Below, in pieces: positions 17,355-26,054 of a stretch of 64,000 nt of DNA (its first letter is position 1; each line of letters opens with the position of its first letter). The notes below the pieces were generated by a model. It saw nothing but the letters and a program-made list of their open reading frames with translations, made no database searches and was not told the DNA's origin. This stretch comes from Thermomicrobiales bacterium (GTDB lineage Bacteria > Chloroflexota > Chloroflexia > Thermomicrobiales > UBA6265): assembly GCA_041390825.1 (NCBI GenBank), contig JAWKPF010000007.1, forward strand, positions 62,001 to 126,000, read 5' to 3'. Made by a program: the position numbers and the translations under genes.

Positions 17355-18128
17355 ACGAGCTGGTATCCGCCAAAATGGCTCGCATACGTACCGAAGGCTT
17401 GAGCGTTCACTGAGCACCGCTCGGCTCTGGAATCGATCGATCTGTCTCTAGCACCAGGGGAGATCGTCGCGTTGGTCGGACCGAATGGCGCCGGGAAAAG
17501 CACGCTCATGCGCGTGCTCGCGGGCATCCTGCCACCGTCACATGGGCGGGTATTGGTCGACGGTGTCGACTGCCATGGTCCCAGCCCCTGCATCATCTAT
17601 GTGCCGCAACGATCGGCCGTCGACTGGACATTTCCCATCGATGTGACCGAGGTTGTCTTGCTGGCGAAAAGGAAAGCGCGCAGCCGGCTATTGCCGTTTG
17701 GCGACGCCGATCGCGACGCGGCTCGGGAAGCGCTCCGACAGGTCGGCATGGAGAGGTTCGCGACCGTCCAGATCAGCCGGCTTTCGGGTGGCCAGCAGCA
17801 GCGCGTCTTTCTCGCCCGGGCGTTGATTCAGGACGGCGACGTCTATCTGCTCGACGAGCCGTTCACCGGGGTCGACGTTCCAACCCAGGACATTGTGGTC
17901 GGGGTGCTGCACGATCTTGCCGCGCGCGGAAAAACGATCGTCTACGCCACCCACGATCTCTATCAAGCGTTCAGATCATCGGATCGTGTGATCCTGCTCA
18001 ACCGCACCGTGATTGCCGACGGCCCTCCCGGCCAGGTAGCAACGGAGGAGAACCTGCGCGCGACGTTCGGAGGACGGTCTTCGATCTTCGATCTCATCGA
18101 TCTCGGGAAAGAGGCCGTCAACCCGTGA
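17351..18128 (+). CDS. znuC: zinc ABC transporter ATPase (ZnuC-like), frameshifted near its N-terminus
   Basis: The expected start is ATG 17351, in ATGA overlap with the znuA stop. This frame encodes MNELVSAKMARIRTEGLSVH and then meets TGA at 17411. The rest of the protein (EHRSALESIDLSLAPGEIV..., Walker A GPNGAGKST, signature LSGGQQQRVFLARAL, Walker B VYLLDEPFTGVD) continues in the +1 frame from about 17412 to 18128; that frame is closed upstream by TGA at 17400. The join falls exactly where ABC ATPases read 'SVHYG..', so a few bases seem to be missing. It could be a sequencing or assembly error, a real mutation, or programmed +1 slippage at CAC-TGA. If real, translation might restart at an internal CTG/TTG and lose the first strand of the nucleotide-binding fold. 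Confidence 0.85.
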
Positions 18129-19006
18129 GCTGGCTCACGCAACCGTGGGAACACCCGTTCATGCAGAATGCCCTGCTGGCGGCAATGCTGGTGGGACTGC
18201 TCTGCGGGGTCATCGGGGTTTTCGTCGTGCTCAAGGGACTCGCGTTCATGGGCGACGCACTGTCGCACGCGATCTTCCCAGGAATCGTGATCGCCTATCT
18301 GTTCGGCGCGAACTACCTGATCGGCGCGATGATCGCGGCAATCGTCGTTTCGATCCTGATCGGTATGGCCAGCAGCCACACGCATATCAACAACGACACA
18401 GCCATCGGGGTTTTCTTCGTCGGCGCGTTCGCGCTCGGAATCGCGCTCATCTCCACCCAGCGCACGTACACACGCGACCTGACTTCGTTCCTGGTCGGCT
18501 CGATTCTGGGCGTCTCCCGAGAGGATCTCTATCTGACCGCAGGAGTGGGCACGATCGTGCTCCTGGTCGTTGCACTGACACGCAGAGAATTGACGTCGAT
18601 TGCGTTCGATCCGGTCTTTTCGCAGGCCGACGGCATCAACGTCAGGCTGTATGAGCAACTCTTCTTTATCATGCTCTCGCTGGCCATCGTCATCTCGCTG
18701 CAGACCGTGGGGAACATCCTGGTGCTCGCGCTGTTGGTGACACCGGCGGCGACGGCACGACTCCTGACCGACCGGCTTGTCACGATGATCGGGATTTCGG
18801 CGGTACTGGGCGGCCTCTCGGGATTGCTGGGCCTCTATCTCTCGTACCACTTCTCGCTCGCGAGCGGCGCCAGCGTCGTGCTCGTAGCGACGTCCTTCTT
18901 CATCCTTGCCTATCTCTTTGCCCCGCAGACCGGAGTCGTCACCCTATCCGTCCGCCGCCGGCTGCACTATGCCCATCCAGAGCGCGACACGTTCCAGGAC
19001 ACCTGA
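18125..19006 (+). CDS. znuB: zinc/manganese ABC transporter permease (ZnuB-like)
   Basis: 293 residues, eight or nine membrane helices, ABC-3 family (FVVLKGLAFMGDALSHAIFPG at about 30-50, TVGNILVLALLVTPAATARLLTDR at 195-218; both shown in part). Forms the membrane channel of the zinc importer. GTG start at 18125 overlaps the ATPase stop by four bases, so its expression depends on ribosomes completing the frameshifted znuC. Followed by a strong hairpin terminator at 19029-19058. Confidence 0.93.
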   Translation: MSWLTQPWEHPFMQNALLAAMLVGLLCGVIGVFVVLKGLAFMGDALSHAIFPGIVIAYLFGANYLIGAMIAAIVVSILIGMASSHTHINNDTAIGVFFVGAFALGIALISTQRTYTRDLTSFLVGSILGVSREDLYLTAGVGTIVLLVVALTRRELTSIAFDPVFSQADGINVRLYEQLFFIMLSLAIVISLQTVGNILVLALLVTPAATARLLTDRLVTMIGISAVLGGLSGLLGLYLSYHFSLASGASVVLVATSFFILAYLFAPQTGVVTLSVRRRLHYAHPERDTFQDT

Positions 19007-19028
19007 ACCATCCCGGGGACAAACAGGA

Positions 19029-19058
19029 AAACGCGGCCCGGAGGTCCAGGCCGCGTTT
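19029..19058. terminator. bidirectional hairpin terminator
   Basis: Perfect ten-pair stem AAACGCGGCC / GGCCGCGTTT around a ten-base loop, between the convergent znuB and L,D-transpeptidase genes. The A-run before and short T-run after the stem let it work both ways. Confidence 0.7.
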
Positions 19059-19091
19059 CGCGTTCACTGTCGAGTTGTGGCGCGATCGAGC

Positions 19092-19865
19092 CTACCAGTG
19101 CACCTCGACCCGCATGCCAATCTCGGAGAAGTCATAGATCGCTGCGGCCGCGCCCAGATCGGTTGCGATACAACCACCGGTGGCGCCGGCGCCGTTTGGC
19201 AGCACATTGCCGTTCGCGTCGAGCGAGTAGCTGTGGAACCCGTTCGAACGACCGGGATCGAACCCGACCCAGTACTTGATGTAGGTCTGGCCCCAGTCGG
19301 TCCAGGCAATCGGTGCGTACTTGCTATAGACATAGTAGGTGCCGATCGCGGTCGAATAGAATCCGTCGCTCGACGAGTCCCAGCCAATGGCGCCCCAATA
19401 CGAAGCGACGGGTGCGCTCCCCTCATAGAGGGTCACTGTCTGCGATGACCGGTTGAAATCGATCCACCGTTCGCCCGACGAGGCGGATGACACGCCACCC
19501 ACCCCGGCATCGCTGGCCCAGCCACCGACTCCATCGATCGAGAGATAACCGCCGTAGGCCCAACCGACTGTGCCGTCGTATTCGACCTGGTACCAGCCGT
19601 CGCCGGTCGGTCCGTCGATGACAGCCACGTACTCGCCTTGCCACATCTGGGTAATGATCTGCCCGTCGGTGCTCGGAGAATCACGCAGGTTGAGCACGTC
19701 CGTGTCGACATACCCGTCGGACGCAGCTGCAACCTGCGCCGCCGGGGAGAACACGGAAAACAATGCCAAGAGAAGCGCGCCAGCAAGTGCCAGCAGGATC
19801 AATCGTCCAGACGCCGTGGTCCTGGCGTCTGCACGCGCTACTGACGTTCCCTGCGGAACGAACAT
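19092..19865 (-). CDS. secreted SH3 + YkuD (L,D-transpeptidase-like) protein
   Basis: 257 residues. Signal/anchor helix at about 25-45, a bacterial SH3 domain (YVDTDVLNLRDSPSTDGQII... to about 105), and a C-terminal YkuD domain with IDFNRSSQTVTLYEG and the catalytic Cys in GATGGCIATD. Such enzymes form 3-3 crosslinks in peptidoglycan or attach proteins to it. Oddity: the usual SHGC motif reads TGGC, so the His next to the Cys is Gly (codons ACC GGT GGT TGT); the upstream His is present 18 residues before the Thr. Activity may be altered. ATG 19865 follows GGGAGGGG. Confidence 0.82.
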   Translation of the reverse strand: MFVPQGTSVARADARTTASGRLILLALAGALLLALFSVFSPAAQVAAASDGYVDTDVLNLRDSPSTDGQIITQMWQGEYVAVIDGPTGDGWYQVEYDGTVGWAYGGYLSIDGVGGWASDAGVGGVSSASSGERWIDFNRSSQTVTLYEGSAPVASYWGAIGWDSSSDGFYSTAIGTYYVYSKYAPIAWTDWGQTYIKYWVGFDPGRSNGFHSYSLDANGNVLPNGAGATGGCIATDLGAAAAIYDFSEIGMRVEVHW

Positions 19866-20267
19866 AGGGTTCCCCTCCCTCGATTGCGAGCGGGATGAAC
19901 GTGATGCGGGCTGGGCCACGCGACCTACGCGGCACTGCAATGCCAACGTACGCGCGCCCGCCACCATCGAGAATGCCCCGTCGGTCCCTGAGGACCACCG
20001 GACCATTTGGGTCATTTGTCAGGCGGTCACGAATCGACCGATGCCACTATCACGAGCTGAGCTCATACCTGGCTGGGAATCACTGAAAGAATTCCTGAGT
20101 ATTCGACTTTCGGCATGGACGTACTGGCGTGCGCAACCCGAACGTACGCTGAAATCCGATCGCTGCGTGATTGCTGTGGAAATGGAGGTTTGGGCACGAC
20201 GAATCTGCGCCTCGGCTTACGTCGAGCGCCGATCCGTACCTCTCGATCGCTCGGCAGTGGGGAGTGT
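19866..20267. other. 402-base intergenic region
   Basis: Upstream region of the L,D-transpeptidase-like gene. I see no convincing gene, tRNA or promoter; the open frames here lack ribosome-binding sites and look like shadows. Confidence 0.4.
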
Positions 20268-21413
20268 CTAGCCCCTCAGGCAGGACCAGTACTGGGACTG
20301 GACCTGTTCGACGGCCTTGATTGCCTGCTCGGCATCGAGGCCAACCCTTGTGTTGGAGGGAAGGGTGGTGTCGTATTCCCTGAATGGCTCGAGAAGCGGC
20401 AACGGACCCTCGCCTCGCCCGGTCAAGGTCTCCGCGATCGCCGCAGAACAATAAGGAGCGTAGTACGGTGCGTAGCCACCCTCCTGCGCCACCACGAGTC
20501 TTCCGTCACAGATACGCTCCGCCAGATCGAGCATGATTCCGGCCATCGCGCGATAGGCACTCGTCGTGAGCGTCATCCTCGCCAACGGATCAGAGACGTT
20601 TGCGTCCTGACCAGCGGAAACGAAGATCAACTCCGGCTGGAACTCCTGGATGACCGGCACGACCACCCGCTCGAAGGCCGCCCGGTAGGCAGCATTTCCG
20701 CTTCCGGCGGGGAGCGGAATGTTGATTGTGCGGCCGGCGCCTTCGTCCTCGCCCACCTGGTCGACCGTGCCCCAGCCAAATGGATAGAGCGAATCCTCAT
20801 GCAAGGAAATGAAGAGTGTGTCGGCGTCTCCAGAGAAGGCGCTCTGTGTGCCGTTTCCGTGGTGCACATCCCAATCGACAATGGCGATCCGGTCGACCTT
20901 ATGGACCGCGCGCGCGTACATTGCGGCGAGGGCGACGTTGCTGAGAACGCAGAATCCCATTCCGCGGTCGGCCATCGCGTGATGGCCCGGTGGCCGCACG
21001 AGCGCATACGCCTGGCGCACAGAACCGGCGACGAGCGCGTCGACTGCCGCCATCACACCACCGGCGGAAAGCCGCGCGATGCGCAAGCCGCCAACTCCCA
21101 TCGGCGCTCCTGAGCCAGTGTCGCCTCCGATCTTGTCCAGCTTGTAGAGCTGATCGAGATAGTCGCGGGTATGGAAGCGCAAGATATCGTCATCGGTTGC
21201 TTCGAATGGGTCTACCCGCGTCATCAGATCGGTCACACCAGCCAGGTCCATCAACTGCTTGGCGCGGCCAACCAGTTCCGGGCTCGACGGATGGTCGATC
21301 GGTTTGGGAAAGGGATAGGAAAACCGGTCCTCGATCAACGACAAACCGGTATCGTGCGCCAGGTAGCGATCGTCGAAGATCAGCCCAACCGACTTGGTTG
21401 TCGTGATTCCCAT
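20268..21413 (-). CDS. histone deacetylase-superfamily (HDAC/AcuC/acetylpolyamine amidohydrolase) protein
   Basis: 381 residues with the arginase-like deacetylase fold. Zinc and charge-relay motifs are all present: RPPGHHA at about 140, the metal Asp/His in DWDVHHGNGTQ, the second Asp in FVSAGQDANVSDPLA, and EGGY near the C-terminus. Bacterial members deacetylate small molecules such as acetylpolyamines or acetylated acetyl-CoA synthetase (AcuC). Both fit here, since a PotABCD-type importer and an acs gene are in the same window, but neither is adjacent. Preceded by the terminator of the C39-like peptidase gene, so it is transcribed separately. Confidence 0.9.
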   Translation of the reverse strand: MGITTTKSVGLIFDDRYLAHDTGLSLIEDRFSYPFPKPIDHPSSPELVGRAKQLMDLAGVTDLMTRVDPFEATDDDILRFHTRDYLDQLYKLDKIGGDTGSGAPMGVGGLRIARLSAGGVMAAVDALVAGSVRQAYALVRPPGHHAMADRGMGFCVLSNVALAAMYARAVHKVDRIAIVDWDVHHGNGTQSAFSGDADTLFISLHEDSLYPFGWGTVDQVGEDEGAGRTINIPLPAGSGNAAYRAAFERVVVPVIQEFQPELIFVSAGQDANVSDPLARMTLTTSAYRAMAGIMLDLAERICDGRLVVAQEGGYAPYYAPYCSAAIAETLTGRGEGPLPLLEPFREYDTTLPSNTRVGLDAEQAIKAVEQVQSQYWSCLRG

Positions 21414-21436
21414 CGTGTACCTGTCCCCTTCTTGAT

Positions 21437-21470
21437 AGAAAAAACGCCGCTGACCGAGGCCAGCGGCGTT
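21437..21470 (-). terminator. rho-independent terminator of the C39-like peptidase gene
   Basis: Ten-pair stem AACGCCGCTG / CAGCGGCGTT with an eight-base loop; read on the minus strand it is followed by TTTTTT. It lies 23 bases after the peptidase stop codon. Confidence 0.85.
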
Positions 21471-21492
21471 CCCACATGTCGATCGATTTCAA

Positions 21493-22530
21493 CTAGGCAG
21501 GATGAACTGCCATCGCCATGCCATCCAGAACGCTCCACATGGCATTGAACGTCGCCCAGTCGTAGAACCGATAGGTTCCGGACCCCGGATCCGACAGGTA
21601 GATGCCGTCGCTGTCGTATCCGTAGGCGACCATGACATGCATACCCGGAACGAGGGTGAACGACTGTCCATCGTATTCGGTGCGGAAGCTCTGATCTCCC
21701 CAGAGCGCAAGCCAGACCACCACCGGCCAGCCGTTGTCGAGGCGCGAGGTGATCGTCGAATCGTCGCCGACCCCGTAGAACGCATCGCCCACGAAGCCGA
21801 ACTGCGCGAGCGCCCATGACAGCGGCTGCGCATAGACACCGTAGTCGGTGGTGTTGCCCCAGGTTCCGGTGATGTTTCCGCGATAACCGAGATGCGGATT
21901 CGGGGAAAGCCCAACGACGTCATCGAAGGCGTACTCAGAAACGCCGTCACCGAATGCGCTGGTGGCGATATACATCGAGGCAAACTCGCACGACAGGCCA
22001 CGCTGCTGCTGATAGGTCGGAACGAACACCTTCGAGCCTGCGCCAGTTCCGGTCATGCCGGAGACCTCGGCGCTTGTCGAGCCAGACGCCCCAGGCACGA
22101 CCGAGATCGTGCCAGATGTCTTGATCGACTTCGGCGCGCCACAGTCCGTCGAACCCGTGACGATGGACTGCCCGGTGAGATAGACACCGCCGACATTGAT
22201 GTCGAGCCAATAGCCGACGCCGCTCGAAAGCGCTGACGTGTCGAGGGTGAGAAAGTCGATGCCTGCGTCATTGGTGACGCCATGAACCGCAGTAAGCAGA
22301 TTGCCGTCCTGGTGCAATGCCAGCTCGACCGCCACCCCGGTCACCGGAGCGCCCTGTGAGCGAACTTCGACCGAAACATCGATGGGGCAGCCCGGAGCCG
22401 GGTTCCCAGTCGACAGCTCGATCCATGAGTCGACACTTTGCGTGGCAGCCAACGTCGCCTTCGGCGCCATGAACCCGCCCATACCCAGGACAGACACGAC
22501 CATCACGACGGCCAGTAGCGTTCGCCTCAT
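21493..22530 (-). CDS. secreted C39-like cysteine peptidase
   Basis: 345 residues. A Sec signal peptide (MRRTLLAVVMVVSVLGMGG, cleaved near APKATLAA) is followed by an Ig/big-like beta domain (about 35-135) and a C-terminal Peptidase_C39_2 domain. The catalytic Cys is in GLSCEFASMY, the His in PGMHVMVAYGYDSDG and the Asp in LSDPGSG. Likely secreted or wall-bound; substrate unknown. I chose the ATG at 22530 because it opens the signal peptide; the frame upstream to 22695 has no signal-like features. Confidence 0.83.
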   Translation of the reverse strand: MRRTLLAVVMVVSVLGMGGFMAPKATLAATQSVDSWIELSTGNPAPGCPIDVSVEVRSQGAPVTGVAVELALHQDGNLLTAVHGVTNDAGIDFLTLDTSALSSGVGYWLDINVGGVYLTGQSIVTGSTDCGAPKSIKTSGTISVVPGASGSTSAEVSGMTGTGAGSKVFVPTYQQQRGLSCEFASMYIATSAFGDGVSEYAFDDVVGLSPNPHLGYRGNITGTWGNTTDYGVYAQPLSWALAQFGFVGDAFYGVGDDSTITSRLDNGWPVVVWLALWGDQSFRTEYDGQSFTLVPGMHVMVAYGYDSDGIYLSDPGSGTYRFYDWATFNAMWSVLDGMAMAVHPA

Positions 22531-22935
22531 TTGATGCACCCTATAGCCTTCCCAAAGCGTTCGCGCACCCCCTGCGCGAGGTTTGGTCAACACATGCGCG
22601 CGAAGGCGGGGTCGCGAGATGTGTGCGGGACCGAGACTGCGGATGGCGGCGCAAACGCCGCCAATGCTCACTATCGATTGCAGGAAGAATAGCATAGGAA
22701 GCTCGCTTGCGGATATCGCAATTTCGCCTCACGTGCTGCGGCATCGACGTTGACCGCAAGTCACCATGATGTCAACTTTCTTTCACGAATATGGGGACAT
22801 TTGAAAATCTGTCCGCGGTCTTTGCTAGAATCTGCCGCTGGGACGATCCGCCCGCAGATTTTCGAGCAGATCGCACCGCTTTTTCGCATTTACCCGCGCA
22901 TCACTCCTGGTGCGCTCGATGGAGACTGATACGGC
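22531..22935. other. 405-base divergent intergenic region
   Basis: Holds the promoters of the C39-like peptidase (minus) and Lrp-like regulator (plus). The clearest element is TGCTAGAAT at 22823-22831. No tRNA or small gene was identified. Confidence 0.4.
22823..22831 (+). promoter_or_regulatory. extended -10 promoter for the Lrp-like gene
   Basis: TGCTAGAAT (TGn plus TAGAAT), with TTGAAA at 22801-22806 at a long 19-base spacing. It would give a leader of about 98 bases before the ATG at 22936. Confidence 0.5.
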
Positions 22936-23499
22936 ATGCCGCGTAGCGTCACTCCCACCGACCGGGCGATTATTCGACTTCTGCAACAGAACTCGCGCGC
23001 GTCCTATGCGGAGTTAAGCCGCAAGACCGGCATACCGGAATCGACGATTCGGCGACGCATGGAGCGCTTGCAGGAGATCGGCGTCATCGAGTTCTCGATG
23101 GTCGCCGACCCCGCCAAACTCGGCTACCAACTGCGAGCGATCATCGGGCTCAAGCTGGATGTCCGCGAGCTCGAGCCAATCGCTGCGACTGTGCGCGCTA
23201 TGGAAGAGGTTGCGTTCGCGGCATTCGTCACCGGCAGTTTCGATATCGTGATCCACGTGGTCGTCGAGCACCAGGAAGGCCTCGTGAATCTCCTCCAGCG
23301 GCTCGCCGGCATCGACGGCATTCGCTCCACGGAGACGTTTGTGATGCCCTGGATCATCAAACCGACGACCGCCTGGGTACTCCCGCAGACAGAGTTCGAC
23401 ACACCCCAGCCGCGGCGCAAGCGTGGACCCGATTACGACGAAAACGGAAACATCATTCCGCGCAAGCGGGGACGACCGCGCCGCAACCCGGTCGTCTAG
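22936..23499 (+). CDS. Lrp/AsnC-family transcriptional regulator with AT-hook-like tail
   Basis: 187 residues. N-terminal HTH (AIIRLLQQNSRASYAELSRK, then STIRRRMERL) and an RAM/AsnC ligand domain (about 68-145) as in leucine-responsive regulators, which sense amino acids and act as octamers. Normal members are about 150-165 residues. This one adds a basic tail with PRRKRGPDYDEN and IIPRKRGRPRRNPVV, containing the GRP core of AT-hooks. The extra tail may give nonspecific or minor-groove DNA binding (inference). Regulon unknown; neighbours on both sides point away. Confidence 0.9.
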   Translation: MPRSVTPTDRAIIRLLQQNSRASYAELSRKTGIPESTIRRRMERLQEIGVIEFSMVADPAKLGYQLRAIIGLKLDVRELEPIAATVRAMEEVAFAAFVTGSFDIVIHVVVEHQEGLVNLLQRLAGIDGIRSTETFVMPWIIKPTTAWVLPQTEFDTPQPRRKRGPDYDENGNIIPRKRGRPRRNPVV

Positions 23500-23505
23500 C
23501 ACCAG

Positions 23506-23871
23506 TTAGGCGTTGCGCTGTCCGATTTCGTACACCGCCACCAGGATGATCACGGTCGCCAGGTTGCAGATGAATGCGATGCGGCGGGATCGCTGCGGAT
23601 CGGTTTCCTGCGCGGCAATCATGTGTTCCGCGCCGACGGGCACGATCGCGACCAGCGCCAGAATGTAGTGGGTGGCAGTGATCTTATGGTCACTGCCAAG
23701 CAACGAAAATCCAAGCACATACTGGAGGAGCAGCAGGCCAGCGGCCGCGAAGGAGAGACCACGCGCCCAGCTCATCTCGGCGCCGCGGAACGCTCGCAGT
23801 CCGTTGACGATCGTCAGAATGATGAACGCCGCCAACGTCGCCAATCCAATGATCATGTGGAAGTCGACCAT
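23506..23871 (-). CDS. four-helix membrane protein, unknown
   Basis: 121 residues, not recognised. Four hydrophobic helices at about 6-24, 41-60, 67-85 and 97-115, with a conserved-looking GSDHKITATHYI loop between helices two and three; the His residues there could bind metal or haem, but that is speculation. The ATG at 23871 is chosen because AAGGAGGAG precedes it by nine bases; an upstream frame extension to 23943 lacks such a site. Confidence 0.65.
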   Translation of the reverse strand: MVDFHMIIGLATLAAFIILTIVNGLRAFRGAEMSWARGLSFAAAGLLLLQYVLGFSLLGSDHKITATHYILALVAIVPVGAEHMIAAQETDPQRSRRIAFICNLATVIILVAVYEIGQRNA

Positions 23872-23995
23872 GCCAGCTTGCTCCTCCTTGTTTTGCGGAC
23901 CCGTCCGCCCGATGCCGTAACGGCAGTAATTCTTGACGCTCACGAAGAGCCGCGCAACTTGCGCATGCTTTTTCGGTGTGGCCAGTTGGCCTTTG

Positions 23996-24001
23996 TATAC
24001 T
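23996..24001 (+). promoter_or_regulatory. candidate -10 element for acs
   Basis: TATACT 86 bases upstream of the acs ATG. No convincing -35 at the right distance, so an activator may be needed, as is common for acs promoters. Confidence 0.3.
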
Positions 24002-24086
24002 GTTTTTCTCAGCTATTGCCGGGAGACACCGTGTCCCGGCGCGCGCATGGTTGCGCCTCGATCAGTCGTACGGAGAACTGGCGAAG

Positions 24087-26054
24087 ATGACAGAACAGAA
24101 AACGGGACACGAGGAAATCGAGGCGCTACTGGCCGAAAACCGGCACTTCCCCCCTCCAGCCGGCTTCGCCGCCGCCGCGGAGGTCAACACCTCGGCGATC
24201 TACGCCGAGGCCGCCGAGGACCTCGAAGGTTTCTGGGCCCGGGAAGCAGCCAAGCTCGACTGGTTCGAGCCATGGGACACCGTACTCGACTGGAAGGCGC
24301 CCTACGCCAAGTGGTTCGACGGCGGGAAGATCAACATCTCCTACAACTGTCTCGACCGGCACGTCAACGCCGGCAAGGGTGATCGCATCGCCTACTACTG
24401 GGAAGGTGAGCCGGGAGATACCCGCGTCATCACTTACAAGGAGCTGCTCGACGACGTCTGCCGATGCGCGAACGCCCTGAAGGAGCTTGGTATCGGACGC
24501 GGCGACCGCGTTGCCATTTACATGCCCATGATTCCGGAGCTTGCCGTGGCGATGCTGGCCTGCACGCGCCTGGGCGCCCCCCACACGGTGGTGTTCGGCG
24601 GCTTCTCGTCTGCTGCGCTTTCCGATCGCATCAACGATGCCGAGGCCAAGGCGGTGATCACAGCCGATGGAGGGTATCGCCGCGGCGCTGCTTCTGGGCT
24701 CAAGGTCAATGTGGACGAAGCGTTGAAGTCCACCCCAACCATCGAGAAGGTGCTCGTGGTCCAACGCACTGGTCAGGAGGTGGACTGGTCCGAAGGGCGT
24801 GATGTCTGGTGGCACGACATCGTGCCGCAGCAATCGACGGACTGTGAGCCGGAGCAGATGGAGAGCGAAGACATGCTCTACCTCTTGTACACCTCCGGAA
24901 CCACTGCCAAGCCGAAAGGCATCTTGCACACCACCGGCGGCTATCTCGCTGGCGTTGCGACCACGCACCGAATCGTCTTCGACATCAAGGATGACGACAT
25001 CTACTGGGCCGCGGCCGATATCGGCTGGGTCACCGGGCATTCCTATATCGTCTATGGTCCGCTGGCGAACTGCTCCACCAGCGTGATCTACGAAGGCACT
25101 CCCGACTTTCCTTCCTGGGATCGCTGGTGGGACATCGTCGAGAAGTACAAGGTCACCATTCTCTATTGCGCGCCAACTGCGATCCGCGCGCACATGAAAC
25201 AAGGCGCTCAGTTCGCCGAATCGAAGGATCTCTCCTCGTTGCGGCTGCTCGGCACCGTTGGCGAGCCGATCAATCCGGAAGCATGGATCTGGTACCACAA
25301 GCACATCGGGCAAGAGCGCTGTCCCGTCGTCGATACCTGGTGGCAGACCGAGACTGGCATGATCATGATCACGCCGCTTCCTGGACTCACAGTCACGAAA
25401 CCGGGTTCCGCGACCTTCCCATTCCCGGGAATCGACGCTGATATCGTCGATCACAACGGCGAGACAGTGCCCACTGGCGGAGGCTATCTGGTTATCCGCA
25501 AGCCGTGGCCAGCCATGCTGCGCGGCATCTATGGCGACCCGGAACGGTACGAACGTACGTATTGGTCGCGCTTCCCTGGGACCTATTTCCCCGGTGATGG
25601 CGCCAAGCGGGACGACGAAGGGTACTTCTGGTTGATGGGCCGCGTGGACGACGTGATGAACGTCTCCGGGCATCGGTTGAGCACCACCGAGATCGAAAGC
25701 GCCCTGGTGTCACATCCTTCGGTTGCGGAAGCCGCCGTGGTGGGAATTCCGGACGATCTCACTGGTGAAGCGATCTTCTCCTTCGTCATCCTCAAGTCGG
25801 GCGTCGACGCCAACCCGGAACTCGGCAACGAGCTGCGCCAGCACGTCGGCAAAGTGATTGGCCCGATCGCGCGTCCGAAGTCCGTGATGTTCACGCCCGA
25901 CCTGCCCAAGACCCGCAGCGGAAAGATCATGCGCCGGCTCTTGCGCGACATCGCCCAGAACCGACCGCTCGGCGACACGACCACACTCGCGGACACGACC
26001 GTCGTCGAGGTGATTCGCACGTCATCTGCTGCGTCCACCGGGGACGAGGAATAG
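24087..26054 (+). CDS. acs: acetyl-CoA synthetase (acetate-CoA ligase)
   Basis: 655 residues, the usual length for Acs. AMP-binding motif YTSGTTAKPKG, CoA-site region GWVTGHSYIVYGPL, the aryl/acyl-binding VDTWWQTETGMIM, and the hinge/C-terminal GRVDDVMNVSGHRLSTTEIE are all present. The catalytic Lys, which is also the usual acetylation target, is in PKTRSGKIMRR. It converts acetate, ATP and CoA to acetyl-CoA. ATG 24087 follows GGAGAA; the frame upstream to 23976 is non-coding. Its stop overlaps the GTG of the next gene (TAGTG), so both are translated together. Confidence 0.95.
   Translation: MTEQKTGHEEIEALLAENRHFPPPAGFAAAAEVNTSAIYAEAAEDLEGFWAREAAKLDWFEPWDTVLDWKAPYAKWFDGGKINISYNCLDRHVNAGKGDRIAYYWEGEPGDTRVITYKELLDDVCRCANALKELGIGRGDRVAIYMPMIPELAVAMLACTRLGAPHTVVFGGFSSAALSDRINDAEAKAVITADGGYRRGAASGLKVNVDEALKSTPTIEKVLVVQRTGQEVDWSEGRDVWWHDIVPQQSTDCEPEQMESEDMLYLLYTSGTTAKPKGILHTTGGYLAGVATTHRIVFDIKDDDIYWAAADIGWVTGHSYIVYGPLANCSTSVIYEGTPDFPSWDRWWDIVEKYKVTILYCAPTAIRAHMKQGAQFAESKDLSSLRLLGTVGEPINPEAWIWYHKHIGQERCPVVDTWWQTETGMIMITPLPGLTVTKPGSATFPFPGIDADIVDHNGETVPTGGGYLVIRKPWPAMLRGIYGDPERYERTYWSRFPGTYFPGDGAKRDDEGYFWLMGRVDDVMNVSGHRLSTTEIESALVSHPSVAEAAVVGIPDDLTGEAIFSFVILKSGVDANPELGNELRQHVGKVIGPIARPKSVMFTPDLPKTRSGKIMRRLLRDIAQNRPLGDTTTLADTTVVEVIRTSSAASTGDEE

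Noticed and set aside
17411..17413. TGA in the znuC N-terminal frame read as selenocysteine
   Set aside because: A tRNA-Sec exists in the window, but continuing in the same frame after TGA gives residues unlike any ABC ATPase and reaches no conserved motif, while the +1 frame continues the family sequence at once. A frameshift explains it better.
25550..25562. GAACGTACGTATT inside acs as a member of the GTACGTAC element
   Set aside because: Lacks the GTACGTAC core and symmetry centre, and lies in coding sequence.
24126..25673. 515-codon minus-strand ORF opposite acs
   Set aside because: Antisense shadow of a full-length conserved gene in GC-rich DNA; no recognisable domain.
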